64,000 nt of DNA from Panax quinquefolius (GCA_020205615.1 CM035173.1:36006940-36070939); one strand, 5' to 3'. Counted from the first letter of the stretch, positions 33,828 to 46,138 are shown. Numbers and translations: made by a program. Notes: generated by a model from the sequence alone, not told the origin.

Positions 33828-34436
33828 TTATCTCCTAATAAAAAAAATAGCTTTTGGAACAATTCCTGAACAGTCAGCCATATTAGCTTTAACGATTTGT
33901 GCTAGATTCATGCTCCTATGAGACTTAAAAAATTGAATCTTTCTAGGACTCGAAGTCACATGCGTATGATCAGCCACAAACTCAATGACCTGATACTTAC
34001 CAGTTAAATGACAATTGATTTTCATACTTGATTTACACTCGAATCTTGTCTCAGTCCGATGAGATTTCGCATAAACATCACGTTTATCATATCCACGTTT
34101 ACCTTCAGCAGAACAAACAAAAAGCCTATCTCTCAACTGATTATCTTCGCGTTTGTGTGCTTTACTTCTTCTAACACTGAAGCCAACATGATATGCATAT
34201 GTATTGTAAAAGTCAAATGATTATTGTTCTGTTGCAAACTCCGTGCCAATTACTGGAATTAGCTCTTTCTGAATTCTAGAATGAATTGCATCAACATTTT
34301 CGTTACCTTTTGCACCATCCAACTTAGCTTCGTTACTTTCATTGTCTACAAAATGATTCAAGTCAATACCACTATCGAAATCTAACTTTCGACGTCCTTG
34401 AGTTTCATATTCCACACTGCTATCTGTAAAGTCCAT
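33828..34436 (-). pseudogene. FAR1/FHY3-type DNA-binding domain fragment
   Basis: Minus-strand coding from MDFTDSSVEYETQGRRKLDF (34436) to IPVIGTEFATEQ (about 34221), then an in-frame TAA, then SFDFYNTYAYHVGFSVRRSK and AHKREDNQL, then RDRLFVCSAEGKRGYDKRDV, RTETRFECKSSMKI, GKYQVIEFVADHTH, KSHRSMNLAQIV, ending PKAIFFIRR at 33828. This is the FAR1 DNA-binding domain (WRKY-GCM1 zinc-finger type with conserved C, C, H, H) of FHY3/FAR1 transcription factors. Full proteins are about 550-850 residues and continue with a MULE transposase and SWIM domain; both are absent. The nonsense codon falls where the family has a Glu or Gln codon after EQ. A chopped copy, not a working factor. Confidence 0.85.
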
Positions 34437-34753
34437 AACCTTTAGTGAAAAAAATTCCTATCAGATGGGGATTATCAATTAAAAAGTGAATGGCATAAGA
34501 ACAAAACTAAGAAGAAGAAAAACTTATACGGCATAAGAACGAAGAAGATGAACACCGGTTTGCGGAGTTGTGCTCTTCCTTTTCCAGATTGACCAAAAAA
34601 AGACAAACCCAAAGCATTTGATCTGAATTGGTGAGTTATGAGGATGGAAGAAAAATTGATCAGAGGGATTCTAGGAGATGATGTAAACGTTAGAGGAGAA
34701 ACTGATGTCGAAGATGAAGAGACTTTACGAAAACCAGAAAAAGTTGAAAGTGT
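34437..34753 (-). other. Captured 5' leader of the FAR1-type gene
   Basis: Upstream of the ATG on the minus strand lies pyrimidine-rich, leader-like sequence with possible splice signals (GGTTTGTC..., ...GATAGGAATTTTTTTCACTAAAG). It is contained by the TIR at 34754, suggesting that exon, intron and leader were captured together as genomic DNA. Confidence 0.4.
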
Positions 34754-34875
34754 ATTTTTTTTTATTAGGAGATAACAGAGTTAGTGTTAAGTTAACAGTG
34801 TTAAGTTAGAATTAATTGGTATAAATAAAAAGTCAAGTGTCAAAATTTAAGTGGGGAGACAAAAAAGACAAATTG

Positions 34876-35357
34876 GGAACATAGGACCTGTCCTTATTAG
34901 ATAACATGTTCAATTCATGTAGTTTATGTTGTTTTTATCTAGATTAAGTGGAAAAACGAACTTTAAAGATCAAAATTGCATAATAAATAAAAATACAGAC
35001 TAAAGTGCAATTGAGAATAAACTTTAGGGACAAAAGTATAAATAAATGAAATAATTAAGGTAAAGGTACACCTTACATTATTAATCAACATAAAAGAAAT
35101 GAAAAATAATATATATGTCGATAAATATTTGACTAAATTGAATTGCGACCAACGTGGTGATGTATGCGATAAGATAAAATAAAATTGAAATTAACTAATT
35201 TTTTCTAATAGGGGGAGATTTTAACTAATTTTTTTGTTGAAATTAAATAAAAAAAAACTTGAAATAATTATAGTCTTAATTAATCATAATAATGTTTACA
35301 AATTGCAATAAATATTCATAATTCAAACTAAAAAAGAAATTTCAAATAAAAAACATT
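34876..35357. other. AT-rich intergenic DNA, nothing recognised
   Basis: No ORF of interest and no inverted-repeat element seen. Confidence 0.6.
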
Positions 35358-35427
35358 TAGACACAATTTAGAAACTTACTTCTGTTATTTGTCATAGTTC
35401 GATTTGAATGATTCCCCAAATACTAAA
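35358..35427 (+). repeat. Left piece of a tandemly duplicated ~450 bp unit, split by copy D
   Basis: CATTTAGACACAATTTAGAA through GATTCCCCAAA matches 55119-55190. The remainder of this unit lies on the far side of copy D (54696-55065), so the two pieces were contiguous before insertion. Confidence 0.85.
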
Positions 35428-38058
35428 TGTAAGACCCCAACTTTTATGAATAAAGATGAATTTTCTATGATTATCAATTTTGGAATAAATTTGATATAAT
35501 GTTATAATTGTGGGTAATATTTATAAATTTTGCAAAGTATGCAAGTTGTTATATAATATTAGATTGGTGAGAGAATATTCGTTTTAAGCAGAGAATATTA
35601 AATGACGGCGACAATCATTAGTGGACCCCATGGCGGAATTATTATCGGATTGAGAAAACGACAAAAATATTTTTATGAAAATAACGGCGGAAGTTTTACT
35701 GAATTAAGCTGTTGAAACACCGATGTTAAAGAAATGCGAGAATCTGGCGTGGTTGCGTAGTAGCGCGGTATTGATTATTGATCTTCGTGAGAAGTCATTA
35801 AGTTTATTCAATTATTATCGATATTTTATATAATCAATAATTGAGATAACAAAGTTATTAACATTATTATTTGCAATATTATTACGATGCAGAAGTTACG
35901 CTTGATGAGAGGTTTGAATTACCTAATTTAATTGCGCCAATGATAGGGAGAAATCCTTATTGGAAAGCCCCTCTTTCTGGGACGACTGAGTCGATTAATA
36001 GTGTGAATAATAATAATGATGAAAGAAGTTTTTTTTTATTAGTATTATTAATGTAATAAAATAGAAAAGCTTTTTATATAAAACAAAATACTTTTATAAA
36101 GTTCTTTATTTTATTAGGCTAATAGTAAATCTTTTATATAAAATAGAATACTTTTATAAAGTTATTCATTTTATTAGACAATAATTTGAATATATTATAT
36201 TTTATTATGCATAGTGTTTGTATAGTGCCTACATAGTGTTTGTATAGTAAAAAAATTTTTAAAAGTTATTCGTTTTATTAGATTATAAATAGAATATATT
36301 ATATTTTATTGTAAACCAATACTGATAGTCTGGTTTAAAGTAAATCGATCTGAACCTAGGTCGTGGGATTGAATTCTTATTCACCATTCTTCTATAAATA
36401 GAAGCTCATTCCTTCATTATTTCTTACGAATTCAATGAAACTCTAGAGAGAAAGCGTAGAGAATTATTCTTCTATCTTGGCGTATTTCTTTAGTGTTTAA
36501 GAAAGATTTGAAGCGTAGTGCAAGTTTCTTCAAGTATATCCCCACCCTACCATCGGAGTACTTTTCTTTATAAGGTAAGGGATATTATTTGTTGTACTCG
36601 TAAGGGGGATTATTTTTTTCCATATTCATGAAGAGAACTTCATTATTCCATTTGTTATTATTACATTGGAACATCCTGTTTGTCGTTATCTGGCGGGACA
36701 CAGTTCCTTCTTTATTATTACATTGGAATATCACATGCATGCGTTTTCTATTTGACTGGTTCCGTCTTTATTATTATACATTGGAATATCGTATGCATGC
36801 GTTTAACGGACTGATTTGATTCCGTTATTTATTATTACATTGAATAACACTTTACATGCTTGATATCTGCGTGCATGGTGATTTCTGTTGTTATTCCATT
36901 CTTTATTATAATGTTAGAATATCACATGCATGCATATTACGCTTTGACACAGTTCCGTTATTTATTATTATGTTGGAATAACTTTGTCTATTCAATACTG
37001 CGTGCATTGTGATTTCTTTTGTTATTCCATTCTTTATTATACTCAGTTGGTTAAAGTTTTGACTTTTATACTCCATGAAATTAGTGGAATATCCTTGATA
37101 TTTGCGCTTTATCCAGTATCTTTTCATGGAAATATTCTTCTGAGCATTCTTGAATTTTACTCTACAAAGAAGTATCGTGTTGACAATTTGGGCGTTATTA
37201 GTTCTGAATAAATTAATTCTTGAACTTGTTTTATTGAATTCTTATATCATTGTCATCATCCTCATATTTATATTTTGTTGAAAGTCATACATGGCCTATA
37301 GTGCATAGATGGACTTGGTATGATTATGACCGAGGATTATTCGGTGTAATCATGGTAGTAATGTTACAAATGATGTGATAAAAAGTTCTCATTGGCCCGT
37401 AGAGCATTGATGGATGAGTTGTTGGCATGATCATGACCATTGATGAATACACGAATATCCTTGGCCGTAGTGCATGGATAATTTGTGGTTGTGATACTTA
37501 TGAATATCCTTGGCCGTAGTAGTGCGGGGATGATGTGGATTATTTATTAAGTTTGAGTCCCGGTGATAAAAGTGATGAAAAACCTTTTAAATCATAAAAG
37601 ATAGTAGATTTTATTCTCTACTTGACTCTTTTAATGAATTTCATGTTCCAATGCGCAGTTAAACTTGATGTCTATTGTATTTTATCGGTTTAACAACTTT
37701 GTTGAAGACTAATGATAATTTATTACGCATTATCTTAGTCATAATATTTCTTATTGGGCTAGTTGAGCTCACCCTTTCTTTCAATTGTTCTTTTTCAGAA
37801 ATGAGAACGTGGCAAGGGACTAGTCGGGGAGCGAGTAACGGTCCGGATGATAGTATTAGTAGTCCTCACTATTACATTAAATAGTGTGACAATAAATGTA
37901 ATGAGGACTTATTACGAGAGTGGATATTGTATGAAGACAATATTTGTATTAAAACTCACGACTTTCTTGTTGTATATTAAAGATTGTATTTGTATTACAT
38001 GTACCGTATATTTTGGCGACTCGAGAATAGGTGATGTATACCTATTTTGGGGCGTCAC
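35428..38058 (+). repeat. 5' LTR of copy D (short subtype)
   Basis: TGTAAGACCCC to GGGGCGTCAC, 2.63 kb. TATA box at 36393, hairpin array about 36645-37045, GGCCGTAGTGCATGGAT-type repeats about 37285-37530. Confidence 0.93.
36393..36400 (+). promoter_or_regulatory. TATA box of copy D 5' LTR
   Basis: TATAAATA followed by GAAGCTCATTCCTTCATTAT, identical in position and context to the other LTRs. Most likely drives the full element. Confidence 0.7.
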
Positions 38059-38078
38059 GGTTAATATCAAAGCTTAGG
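38059..38078 (+). other. Putative primer-binding site of copy D
   Basis: GGTTAATATCAAAGCTTAGG right after the LTR. Resembles the initiator-Met tRNA site with mismatches, as in B and C. Confidence 0.65.
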
Positions 38079-38240
38079 GATATGATCCTGGTGAGATATG
38101 AGACATGAACTAGGAGGGAGAGCGGGGAATTCCTTCGCTAATATGACCTACCTAAATTTATTTGATATTTAATTGGTTGGTCGAGTATAGGATTATATAT
38201 GATATGTTAATTAACCCTTGTTTTGTGGCGGTGTTTGAAA

Positions 38241-39272
38241 ATGGCATCCGAGAATATTGAGAACATCAATGGAGCACATGAGACCGTTGAGTCTCCACGG
38301 ATCAATAATCGGGATAATGTGCATCGAAGGCGACAATCCTAATGCAAACAATAACACCGACAAATGATGAACGATGGAATGTTAGAGGCTTCATGCAATT
38401 CATACGACATCGGCGAGAGCGGCTCTGTCCAAAATGCGGTGGAAACATCGGCAACTCTCGGACGGTCACCGCCAAGCAGTTTAAGGAGCTGGGACCACCG
38501 GAGTTTTTTGAGAGCCAAATCCACTTAAAGGCGAGGCGTGGATAAAGCGGATCAACAAGATATTTGATTTCTTGGGTTGCTCAGGAGCAAAAGGTTCCTT
38601 GCCACCTTCATGTTGCGGCGGAGGCGATTCTTGGTGGAAATCAGTAAAGCGTACTCAACTGCCGTCTTTGAAGATATCTTGGGAAAAGTTTCAAGAACTA
38701 TTTAACGACAAGTACTTTCCCGAAAGTATTCGTCACATGAAAGAGGTAGAGTTCATTAAACTGGAGCAAAACAACATGACCCTATCGCAGTACGAAGCCA
38801 AGTTTGTCGAGTTGTCCCGGTTTGCATCCCATTTGGTTGATAATGAGGAGAGAATGACGCGAATGTTTCTAAGATGTTTGAAACCCGAGATACGTCAATA
38901 TCTTATCTCTCATAAACTGTGTTTGTATTCAAATGTTGTTAATAGGGCTCAGTTATTGGAGCGCGATAATGAGTCAACCCAACCAAAAGAGAGGTAATTG
39001 ACAAAATAATAATACCGGTGATAACTTGTCATCGAGCGGTGATAATAAGCGTGTAGGAATCAACATACGCCGAAATGGTAACCACTTGGTGGTAATCATG
39101 GCAAAAATAATAAGAATGGACATTTCAAGAAGAGAGATTCAACAATGATGGAAAGGCGTCAATGACCAAAGACCCGTGGTTAAGGATGGAGAATGACCAC
39201 CTATCATATACTTCAAATGGAGGGAAGGACACATCGGTCAAAGCTGCGATGTCGTCCAAAGCATGTTATAAT
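38241..39272 (+). pseudogene. gag of copy D, 5' part up to the copia insertion
   Basis: Starts ATGGCATCCGAGAATATTGA and reads MASENIENINGAHETVESPR before a stop at about 38341. The second frame gives FMQFIRHRRERLCPKCGG and EFFESQIHLKARRG. From about 38638 a 120-residue open stretch carries the typical gag core: WWKSVKRTQLPSLKISWEKF, FNDKYFPESIRHMKEVEFIK, LSQYEAKFVELSRFASHL, FLRCLKPEIRQYLISHKLCL. The first zinc knuckle is decayed (YFKWREGHIGQSC, about 39211-39250), and the second is cut by the copia element after CYN(L). The core is better preserved than in copy C. Confidence 0.9.
39268..39272. repeat. Left target-site duplication of the copia element (ATAAT)
   Basis: ATAAT here and at 48455-48459. 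Removing the insert and one copy restores ...TGTTATAATTGTGGAAGA..., the second zinc-knuckle sequence seen uninterrupted in copy C. Confidence 0.95.
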
Positions 39273-41143
39273 TGTTAGGTTTGTAATATTCATGAACAAC
39301 ATGATCAAATTGCAAAAATTAAGCGAGCGCGTGTTAAATCGAGTTTAAAAATTTTACAAACCATATACGGATCACCCTTTATGCACAATTATTAATTAAG
39401 CGAAAAGATAAAGAATAAAATCATACCCTTGAAGATCGAGCTTCCTCGGTACAAGTTCACCTCCAAATCCTTTCGCGTTCAATCTTGAATCCACCGGGTT
39501 TGGTTCCTTCCTTTGATCAACGTTAGCCACCCATATGTTTGGCCTCTGAGGTGATCCACCAGGAAGAAGAAAATTCAAGAAGATGGGTGGTTGGCTAAAC
39601 CCTAGTTTTTCTATCTCTATAGAAAAGGTGTACTCTCCAACAATTGGAATTATTACGTTATGTTGAAAAGTCAACAACCCATACCACCCATAATAAGACT
39701 CCTCTTATTTATAGATGTGAAGCAACCCATCTTAACAATTAAGGAATTGGGTTTTATTTAATTAATTAAATTCTTTTAATTAATTAATCTCCCTAATCTT
39801 ATTAGGGATAATTAATTAAACTCCTTTAACTAATTTTCCTTCCTAATCCAATTAGGAATAAATGAGAGTACTTATATTAAATTAATTCCTAAACTCTTTT
39901 AGAAATTAAAATAATAATAATTGTAATAATATTAATAAGACTCCTCTTATTAATTTATATTTAATATTTCTAAAATATTAAATAATAAATATTAAGCTAT
40001 TTAATTTATTCTATCACCATAGATTAAATTAAATATACTTAACTATATTATTACGATTATGCCATTAACTTCTTAAATAATTATTCTTCCTTTTATGGTG
40101 TGACCCTTTAGGTTCTCCATATTAAGCCGGTTGTGAATAAATCAATTAGAACAATTCTAATCTTATTTAAATAAATAAATTAAACAATTAATTTATTTAA
40201 ATAATATATTATTCTGATAGGGATAAGCCTCCCTAGCGATCAACGACTTTCCGGATAATATAGATTTCAACATTAATCATTAAAGAACCTTTGAGTAAAT
40301 AGTTCTGTCTGATTCAATCCTTCCACCATCTGATGTCCCGATTAAATATAAGACATGAAATTCTTGTCGAGTCTTATTTTATTTAATTATATGTATTTCG
40401 ATCCTTAAATGCACACTCCAAATAATGCAAATTAGAAACTCCTTTCTAATTTCATTACGCCTTAACCAAGGACTCTTTGGGTTGTCATTTATCGAATCAC
40501 ATAGGACATTTCTCTTTTTTATTAAAGTGGTAGATTCTTTATTGATCATACATTATCTCCATGTACAACTTATTATACCCAAGCATACCCTTTGATATAC
40601 CCTAAGGGTCTTAAGGAATAAGTCAAAGTATAACTCATCATACACGAGATCTTATGATGATCTCAAGTCCAAGGATCACTTGTCTTACTATCACTCTGAG
40701 AATTCCTATTGACGAGCAAATAAAACTCCATTAGGTATTCCTTAGCGAGCCACGTTCGATGAACTTATTCTCTAATAAGCACCTACATACTTGCTTTAGT
40801 GTCTCCACACAAATGATCATGAGATCAATCATCCTCATCCGATGAGCAAGCAGCGTATGTACCCGATCTATCAGGATTCACTAATCCCCGATTTAGTAAT
40901 CGAATGATTGGGAACTATTTTAGTTTTAAGCTTTCTAAAATTTAGATCTCATTAGAATGATCATCATCATTATTCTAAAAGCATTGCTTAAAACTATGGG
41001 TTTATCACATATTATAAAACGACATCATGTAGATAATTAAAAGCCTTTAATAAATTAATACTTTTATTAATAAATGAATAAGATTGTTACAAAGTATATG
41101 CTTTATCATCAAACATGATTGGCTTGTGTGCATACTACTTTCA
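39273..41143 (-). repeat. Copia LTR, 3' LTR in element orientation
   Basis: 1871 bp, TGTTAGGTTT to ACTACTTTCA on the + strand. A TATA-like TATAAATA lies on the minus strand at 39706-39713. The ORF at 39396-39677 is LTR sequence, not a gene. Confidence 0.93.
39706..39713 (-). promoter_or_regulatory. TATA-like box in the copia 3' LTR (element orientation)
   Basis: TATTTATA on the + strand, i.e. TATAAATA on the minus strand. The other LTR has it at 47004-47011, which in element orientation is the promoter-bearing LTR. Confidence 0.45.
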
Positions 41144-41161
41144 ATCTCCCACTTGCACTAA
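41144..41161 (-). other. Copia polypurine tract
   Basis: On the minus strand TAGTGCAAGTGGGAGAT directly abuts the LTR; AAGTGGGAGATT is a familiar plant Ty1/copia plus-strand primer tract. It fixes the element's orientation. Confidence 0.85.
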
Positions 41162-41639
41162 AAAGCCCGATCGTCATGGTATCTCATACTCTTCTTCTCT
41201 AGTGGCGATTATCCTGTTTTGTTGGATAAGCTTTAATTAATGGATATGTAATGTTGTTCATGAGAGTCCACTATCTCTATAGTGATTTCCCATCTTTCAT
41301 GATTCTAATAATCAAATGAAAGTGCCACAACACATGTTTAGATCGAGATGAGACTTAGGAACTATTCTAGTTACGTAATGAACTTTTAATCCAAACAATC
41401 AACTTGCGACTTCATTTATAGCTATATACTTTGTCTTTATCACTAAACCAACAACTCTTTCTTTGTTTGGAACCTTTCGAATTCAACTGCACCACTTGTT
41501 CGAGTAACCTTTACCTTAAAGTGGATTTTTACGTCGTCTTGAGTGCATACGAAAAACTTGAGTGCATTAAGCCCTCTAGTTTTAATTTAGACCCACCATG
41601 TTTGATCACATCCTTAGTGCTTGGTTAAGAACTTTAAGA

Positions 41640-42110
41640 TGTTTTCAGCGACTCATAGTGAACTTCTCCGAATATGGTGATCGACATCGGTCTCGTATAT
41701 TTCATTGCATACATGATTGTCACTCATGCGACCTCTCTTTTTGGAGTCTATGGGGACTATTAAGAGATACACTCCATAGCTCATCGACATGAGACATCTC
41801 TTGGAGTTTGCCATGCTAAGCGACTTTAGCATCAAATGAATATCGTTCCTTGGGTTAAGTCGAGCATCCTCTTAAATCTATCTATATAGATTTGCATCCC
41901 CAATAATGATACTCTTCCCAAAACCATTCATGGAGGAATGTTTAGAACAACTTTATCTTTCTTGATTGTAGCATTGGTATGTAATTCCTCATCAAGTAGT
42001 ATATCAACATATAATACTAGAAATTTCACGGCGCTCCCATTTGACCCTTTTGTACACACTAGAAGTCTTACCTCATCGAATGTAACTCTGGATCATCATC
42101 TTACATGATG
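41640..42110 (-). pseudogene. Copia reverse transcriptase remnant
   Basis: On the minus strand, VYKRVKWERREI (about 42060), then a VDDILL-like catalytic box (about 42000), NIPPWMVLGRVSLLGMQIYI (about 41900-41960), DRFKRMLDLTQGT, and SLSMANSKRCLMSMSYGVYL (about 41765-41830). This is the conserved YVDDILL...LGIKIYRDRSKRMLGLSQ...SKRGFLPMSHG block of plant copia RT. Frames shift several times. The longest open piece is 60 residues (41653-41835). Confidence 0.88.
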
Positions 42111-42119
42111 TGTACCTCA

Positions 42120-42660
42120 TCATCATCATCCATGATGAATCCATACCTCTAGGTATCTTTGGTACTATTCGATTCTGATTAGGTTGTGGTACAATAGAAT
42201 CTATCTACGAGGTTCCTCTTATTTGACTTATAGTGTTTTGTGGTTCTTGAACTCTTGAAGATCTATTATCCTCCCACTAGCCCTTTCAATGATAAACACC
42301 TTTATCTTAGAAAGCGCGTGTTTCATAACAAACACCTTTTGCTAAGTAGGATTATAGAACATATACCTAAACTTACTTTAGGATGTCCCACAAATCTGTA
42401 CTTGTCAAATCTTGTCCCAAGCTTATCCTTTGAAACCTTTTCACATAAGTTGGACAACCCTTATCTTAACATACTTAAGATTAGGAATCCTCCACATCCA
42501 TAACTTTTATGGAGTCTTGGGGTTTGGATTTTGAGGTTACCACTTTAAGTGATGTCGACCATTTCTAGGACATGACCTAGAATGATCTTTGGAATGTCGG
42601 TAAAATCATTATGGACCGCACCATGTCCAACAAGGTATGATTTTTCATTCAGATACATCA
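42120..42660 (-). pseudogene. Copia integrase C-terminal remnant and RT linker
   Basis: Minus-strand fragments resemble the plant copia integrase tail: DMVRSIM (about 42595-42615), KPQDSIKVMDVE (about 42495-42525), GCPTYVKRFQRISLGQD (about 42410-42460), then a linker with IVPQPNQNRIVPKIPRG (about 42145-42195) between integrase and RT. The integrase zinc finger and catalytic core are not recognisable further upstream. Confidence 0.7.
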
Positions 42661-43339
42661 ATCAATTATTACGTGTCGGGATGTGTCCATTATGAAAACC
42701 ATTTGAGATGATCTAGAAACTTATTGCACAAGTATTTATTCCTTGATCTAATCAAAGAATCTTAATACATTGTCAATTTGTTTCACTTACGAATTCTTTG
42801 AACCTTTCAAATAATTCACACTTGTATTTCAACAAATACACACATTCAACTCTTTGAATGATCATCTCCTTTTCTTATACTAATTTGTTCAATATGCAAA
42901 ATTATTTTCATGTAAAATCAGTATACAAAATTTATTAAGTAATATTCGATTCTATACAAAACATTATTATTATAAATAGAACAACAATTGTTCTTAATTA
43001 TAATACCAAAGATTTCATTGTCCAACAATAAAATGGAAATAATATTTTAACAAGAAGCTGGAATACAATAACAACTTATTGACTTAATAGATTTGCCCGT
43101 GGCATTGCTAAACTATAAGTTTCTATATGGCTAATGTTGCAACCTTTGCTTCATTTCCCACACATAGGATTACTTATATTTGTTTAGCTTTCTACTTACT
43201 TTTGGTCCTTCATAAATCTATATTTATGATAACCAAAAGTCGGTATCCAATACCCAAGTAGAACCTTGACTTAAAGAAAATTTATTTTAATCATGAACAA
43301 AAAGCGTATTATAACAAAACTTCACTAAGCTTCTTTGGT

Positions 43340-44040
43340 TAGCCTCTGCAAGATGCTTCTCATGATTTCTTTCCGGTGTCGAGCTTATTGCGGTGGAAGC
43401 AAACTCCTTTGCTATCCATATCGGTTTTGTTCTTATTATCCTTTGTTTATGCCTTTCTATTTACCTTCTTTGAATCGTTCTTTTTTTTGAGGAAGATCCT
43501 TTGGCCCCTACCGGTAAGACTTGATCTTTCTTGGTTGGAAAGTGACTCTCAACATTTTTCAACATGTTAAGCAAATCGGCAAAGGCGATATCTAGCTTGT
43601 TTCATATGAAAAATTCACAACAATTGTGAAAGGAATTCGGGGAGTGAGTGCGAGATCAAATCTTGGCTCAACTCTCCATCCATGACAAAACCGGTTGTCT
43701 AATTGATCAATCAAATTGATTATGTTAAGAACTTTTTATGCATCTACTATAGTGCCATTGGCCGTTCTAGATCGGAAGAGCTCCTTAGATATGTCGATAT
43801 CTATCGGTCCTACTTTTCTCACCATCAACTACTTGATGTGCGGGAATATAGTAGGAGCATCCATAGTTTCATCTTGTATTTGAAGCTCGTTACTTTCGTG
43901 GATCTGAGCATGATGCGTTGAGCCAATGTGCATCATCTTGCCACTTTCTAAAAGTAACAATCTCTTCCTCGGAGGCATTATGCGCAACCATTGCGAGGAT
44001 AGGCGTATTAAGGACATAAGATAGCTTTTTCACTATGAGA
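43340..44040 (-). pseudogene. Copia gag remnant with zinc knuckle
   Basis: On the minus strand GFVMDGELSQDLISHSLPEF precedes a stop at about 43615. FHMKQ and ADLLNMLKNVESHFPTKK-like sequence follows (about 43520-43600), then GVCFHRNKLDTGKKS (about 43350-43395), a decayed CFHCNKxGHWKRNC knuckle. This is the UBN2 / Retrotran_gag_2 type of plant copia elements. It sits about 2.5 kb inside the 5' LTR, so the leader is unusually long or contains other insertions. Confidence 0.8.
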
Positions 44041-44333
44041 ACTATTCTCAAATTCCTTAACCAATCCAGTTTAATTGATTACGATTAATTTAGCATCTAA
44101 TATGCTTCGCGATGATAGTAATTTTAGACATTGTAAAATTACGTAAATGAATTTGTAATTAACAACATTTTAACATACATTCTTTTATTAATTACCAAAA
44201 TAATTTAGGTCTTGTTTTAAATTGGTATCTCCCACTATTTTCTTCAAACTATATTACCCTCACTTATATAGTTAAATAAAATCTAATTAAAGATTTGCTA
44301 GTGAGAATAAGGATCCCATTTCAAATGTATATA

Positions 44334-44632
44334 GCCTTGTGGTGACACAACAAACTATATATAAATAAATAGGTAGACAACTTTTGTCGATTACATCAAC
44401 TATCTGACTCCTTGTATTTTGCCTCTTAGATTATTTTGATCAGTGGTGGCACATCCAGAATCAAAATTATCCAAGTTAAGTCAAACCTAGCACTCCATAT
44501 ATTCAAAAAGAAAAATATCATCCTTGTGGTGACACAACAAAACAATATTGTTCAATTTTCTTTATAAGCATCAAATGTGATAAATTAACATCTTAAATAC
44601 TTAATACTTGCCTTGTGGTGACACAACAAACT
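44334..44632. repeat. Three spaced copies of CCTTGTGGTGACACAACAAA
   Basis: Near-identical 20 bp copies at about 44335, 44523 and 44610 with unrelated AT-rich spacers. Confidence 0.9.
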
Positions 44633-45399
44633 CATATTAAATATTTAATACTCTATTAATTTTATCATGCTAGAAAGCGACGTTCGATATTCAAATATCT
44701 TTGAGCGCTTAGGACTTAATATAAAAATTGAGGGTTTGTTATTAATTTGTCTCATCTTGTTTAAGCGCATACATGCACATATATATATAAAATACGCGTC
44801 GTATTAATGAACATCGAAGCATGTTTGCATAATATATAATATATATATATATAATATAAGCATATATACATATAGAATACTATATTCTACGGATTGATTA
44901 TGGACTTTTATTCTAGTTTGGTTCACTAGAGCCACCAAGTGAACCAAAAGGTCAAACCCCCAAGGGTGCGAAATAATATTTAAATATAACTATTACATTT
45001 AAACTTGGGGCTCCATTACAAAGCGGGTCTTCACGCTCCTTTATCCTTGATCTCTAATTCTTCAAAATTAATTCTAAATATTCCTATTACAAAACTATTT
45101 AAAATAAATAGAAACCTTGATCGTGATCGAGGGAAGTACATAGGAGGAGATAGAATTTACATTAAGAAAAATTAGAGAAGGCAGTCTGTGAGACCCCATT
45201 TAATAAAACCCATACATTCATGCATCCAACTAAAATAAAATCCAATCGCATTGGTCGATAGTCCATAATCAATCCCATTTATTATCATACACATCACCAT
45301 ATGTATCGTCGATAAATAACATTAATCTCATGAATAATAAACATTTAATATATATATTGATATCATTTAATGGGCAAATTTAGTTAGTATAAAATCTAT

Positions 45400-46130
45400 T
45401 TTTGAATTAAAATAAACTCCTTTATTTTAATCCAAATTTAAATCAAAATAAAACTATTTTATTTTAATTTATCCAATTTTGAATAAAATAAAATATTTTA
45501 TTTTAATCAAAATTTTAATCAAAATAAACTCCTTTATTTTAATTAATTATGGAATCCATTCCATGTAATAAAAAAAAAAATCTTTAATTAAAATAAACTC
45601 TTTTATTTTAATTAATTATGGAATCCAATTCCATGTAAAAAAAAAAAAATCTTTATTAAAGGAAACACGGATTATTCTTTCCATTCACAAATAAACTCTT
45701 TTATTTTGAATAATATGAAATCTTATTTCATATCTAAATAAACTCCTTTATTTAAGGAAATATGGATTCTCTTTCACATTCACAAATAAACTCTTTTTTA
45801 TTTTGAATAATATGAAATCTTATTTCATATCTAAATAAACTCCTTTATTTAAGGAAATATAAAATCCAATTCAACTCCAATTAGTTATCATGGAATCCAA
45901 TTCCAACTCTAATTAGTTAGCATGAAATTCTAATTTTAAAATTAAAATAAACCTTTTATTTTAAGATTAAAATAAACCTTTTATTTTAAAATTAAAATAA
46001 ACTTTTATTTTAAGATTAAAATAATTATATATATATAATATTCAATTTTAAAATTAAAATAAACTCTTTTATTTTTAATATTAAAATAAACTTTTATTTT
46101 AAAATTAAAATAAACTTTATATTAATATAT
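45400..46130. repeat. Array of near-palindromic AAATAAACTCCTTTTATTTT words
   Basis: More than a dozen copies of AAATAAAC(TC)nTTTTATTT-type words, each almost self-complementary, spaced about 20-60 bp, intermixed with GGAATCCATTCCATG-type palindromes (GGAATCCAATTCCA). Confidence 0.85.
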
Positions 46131-46133
46131 AAA

Positions 46134-46138
46134 TATAT

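Larger units (their letters stand above)
33696..34875 (-). mobile_element. Pack-MULE-like TIR element carrying a FAR1-type gene fragment
   Basis: Left 33753-33847 and right 34754-34850 are inverted copies about 96 bp long with only three or four mismatches. Both read TTAAATTTTGACACTTGACT from the outside and end with CTCCTAATAAAAAAAA inside. Weaker pairing continues outward over a C-rich stretch to CAATTTGT / complement (33696, 34875). Between the TIRs lie a plausible leader, an intron-like stretch and the first coding part of a FAR1-type gene, which stops right at the left TIR. A gene piece held between long TIRs is the Pack-MULE pattern. I saw no clear 9 bp target duplication. Confidence 0.72.

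Noticed and set aside
39396..39677. 93-residue minus-strand open frame
   Set aside because: It lies in the copia LTR leader and is broken in the sister LTR (46700-46990).
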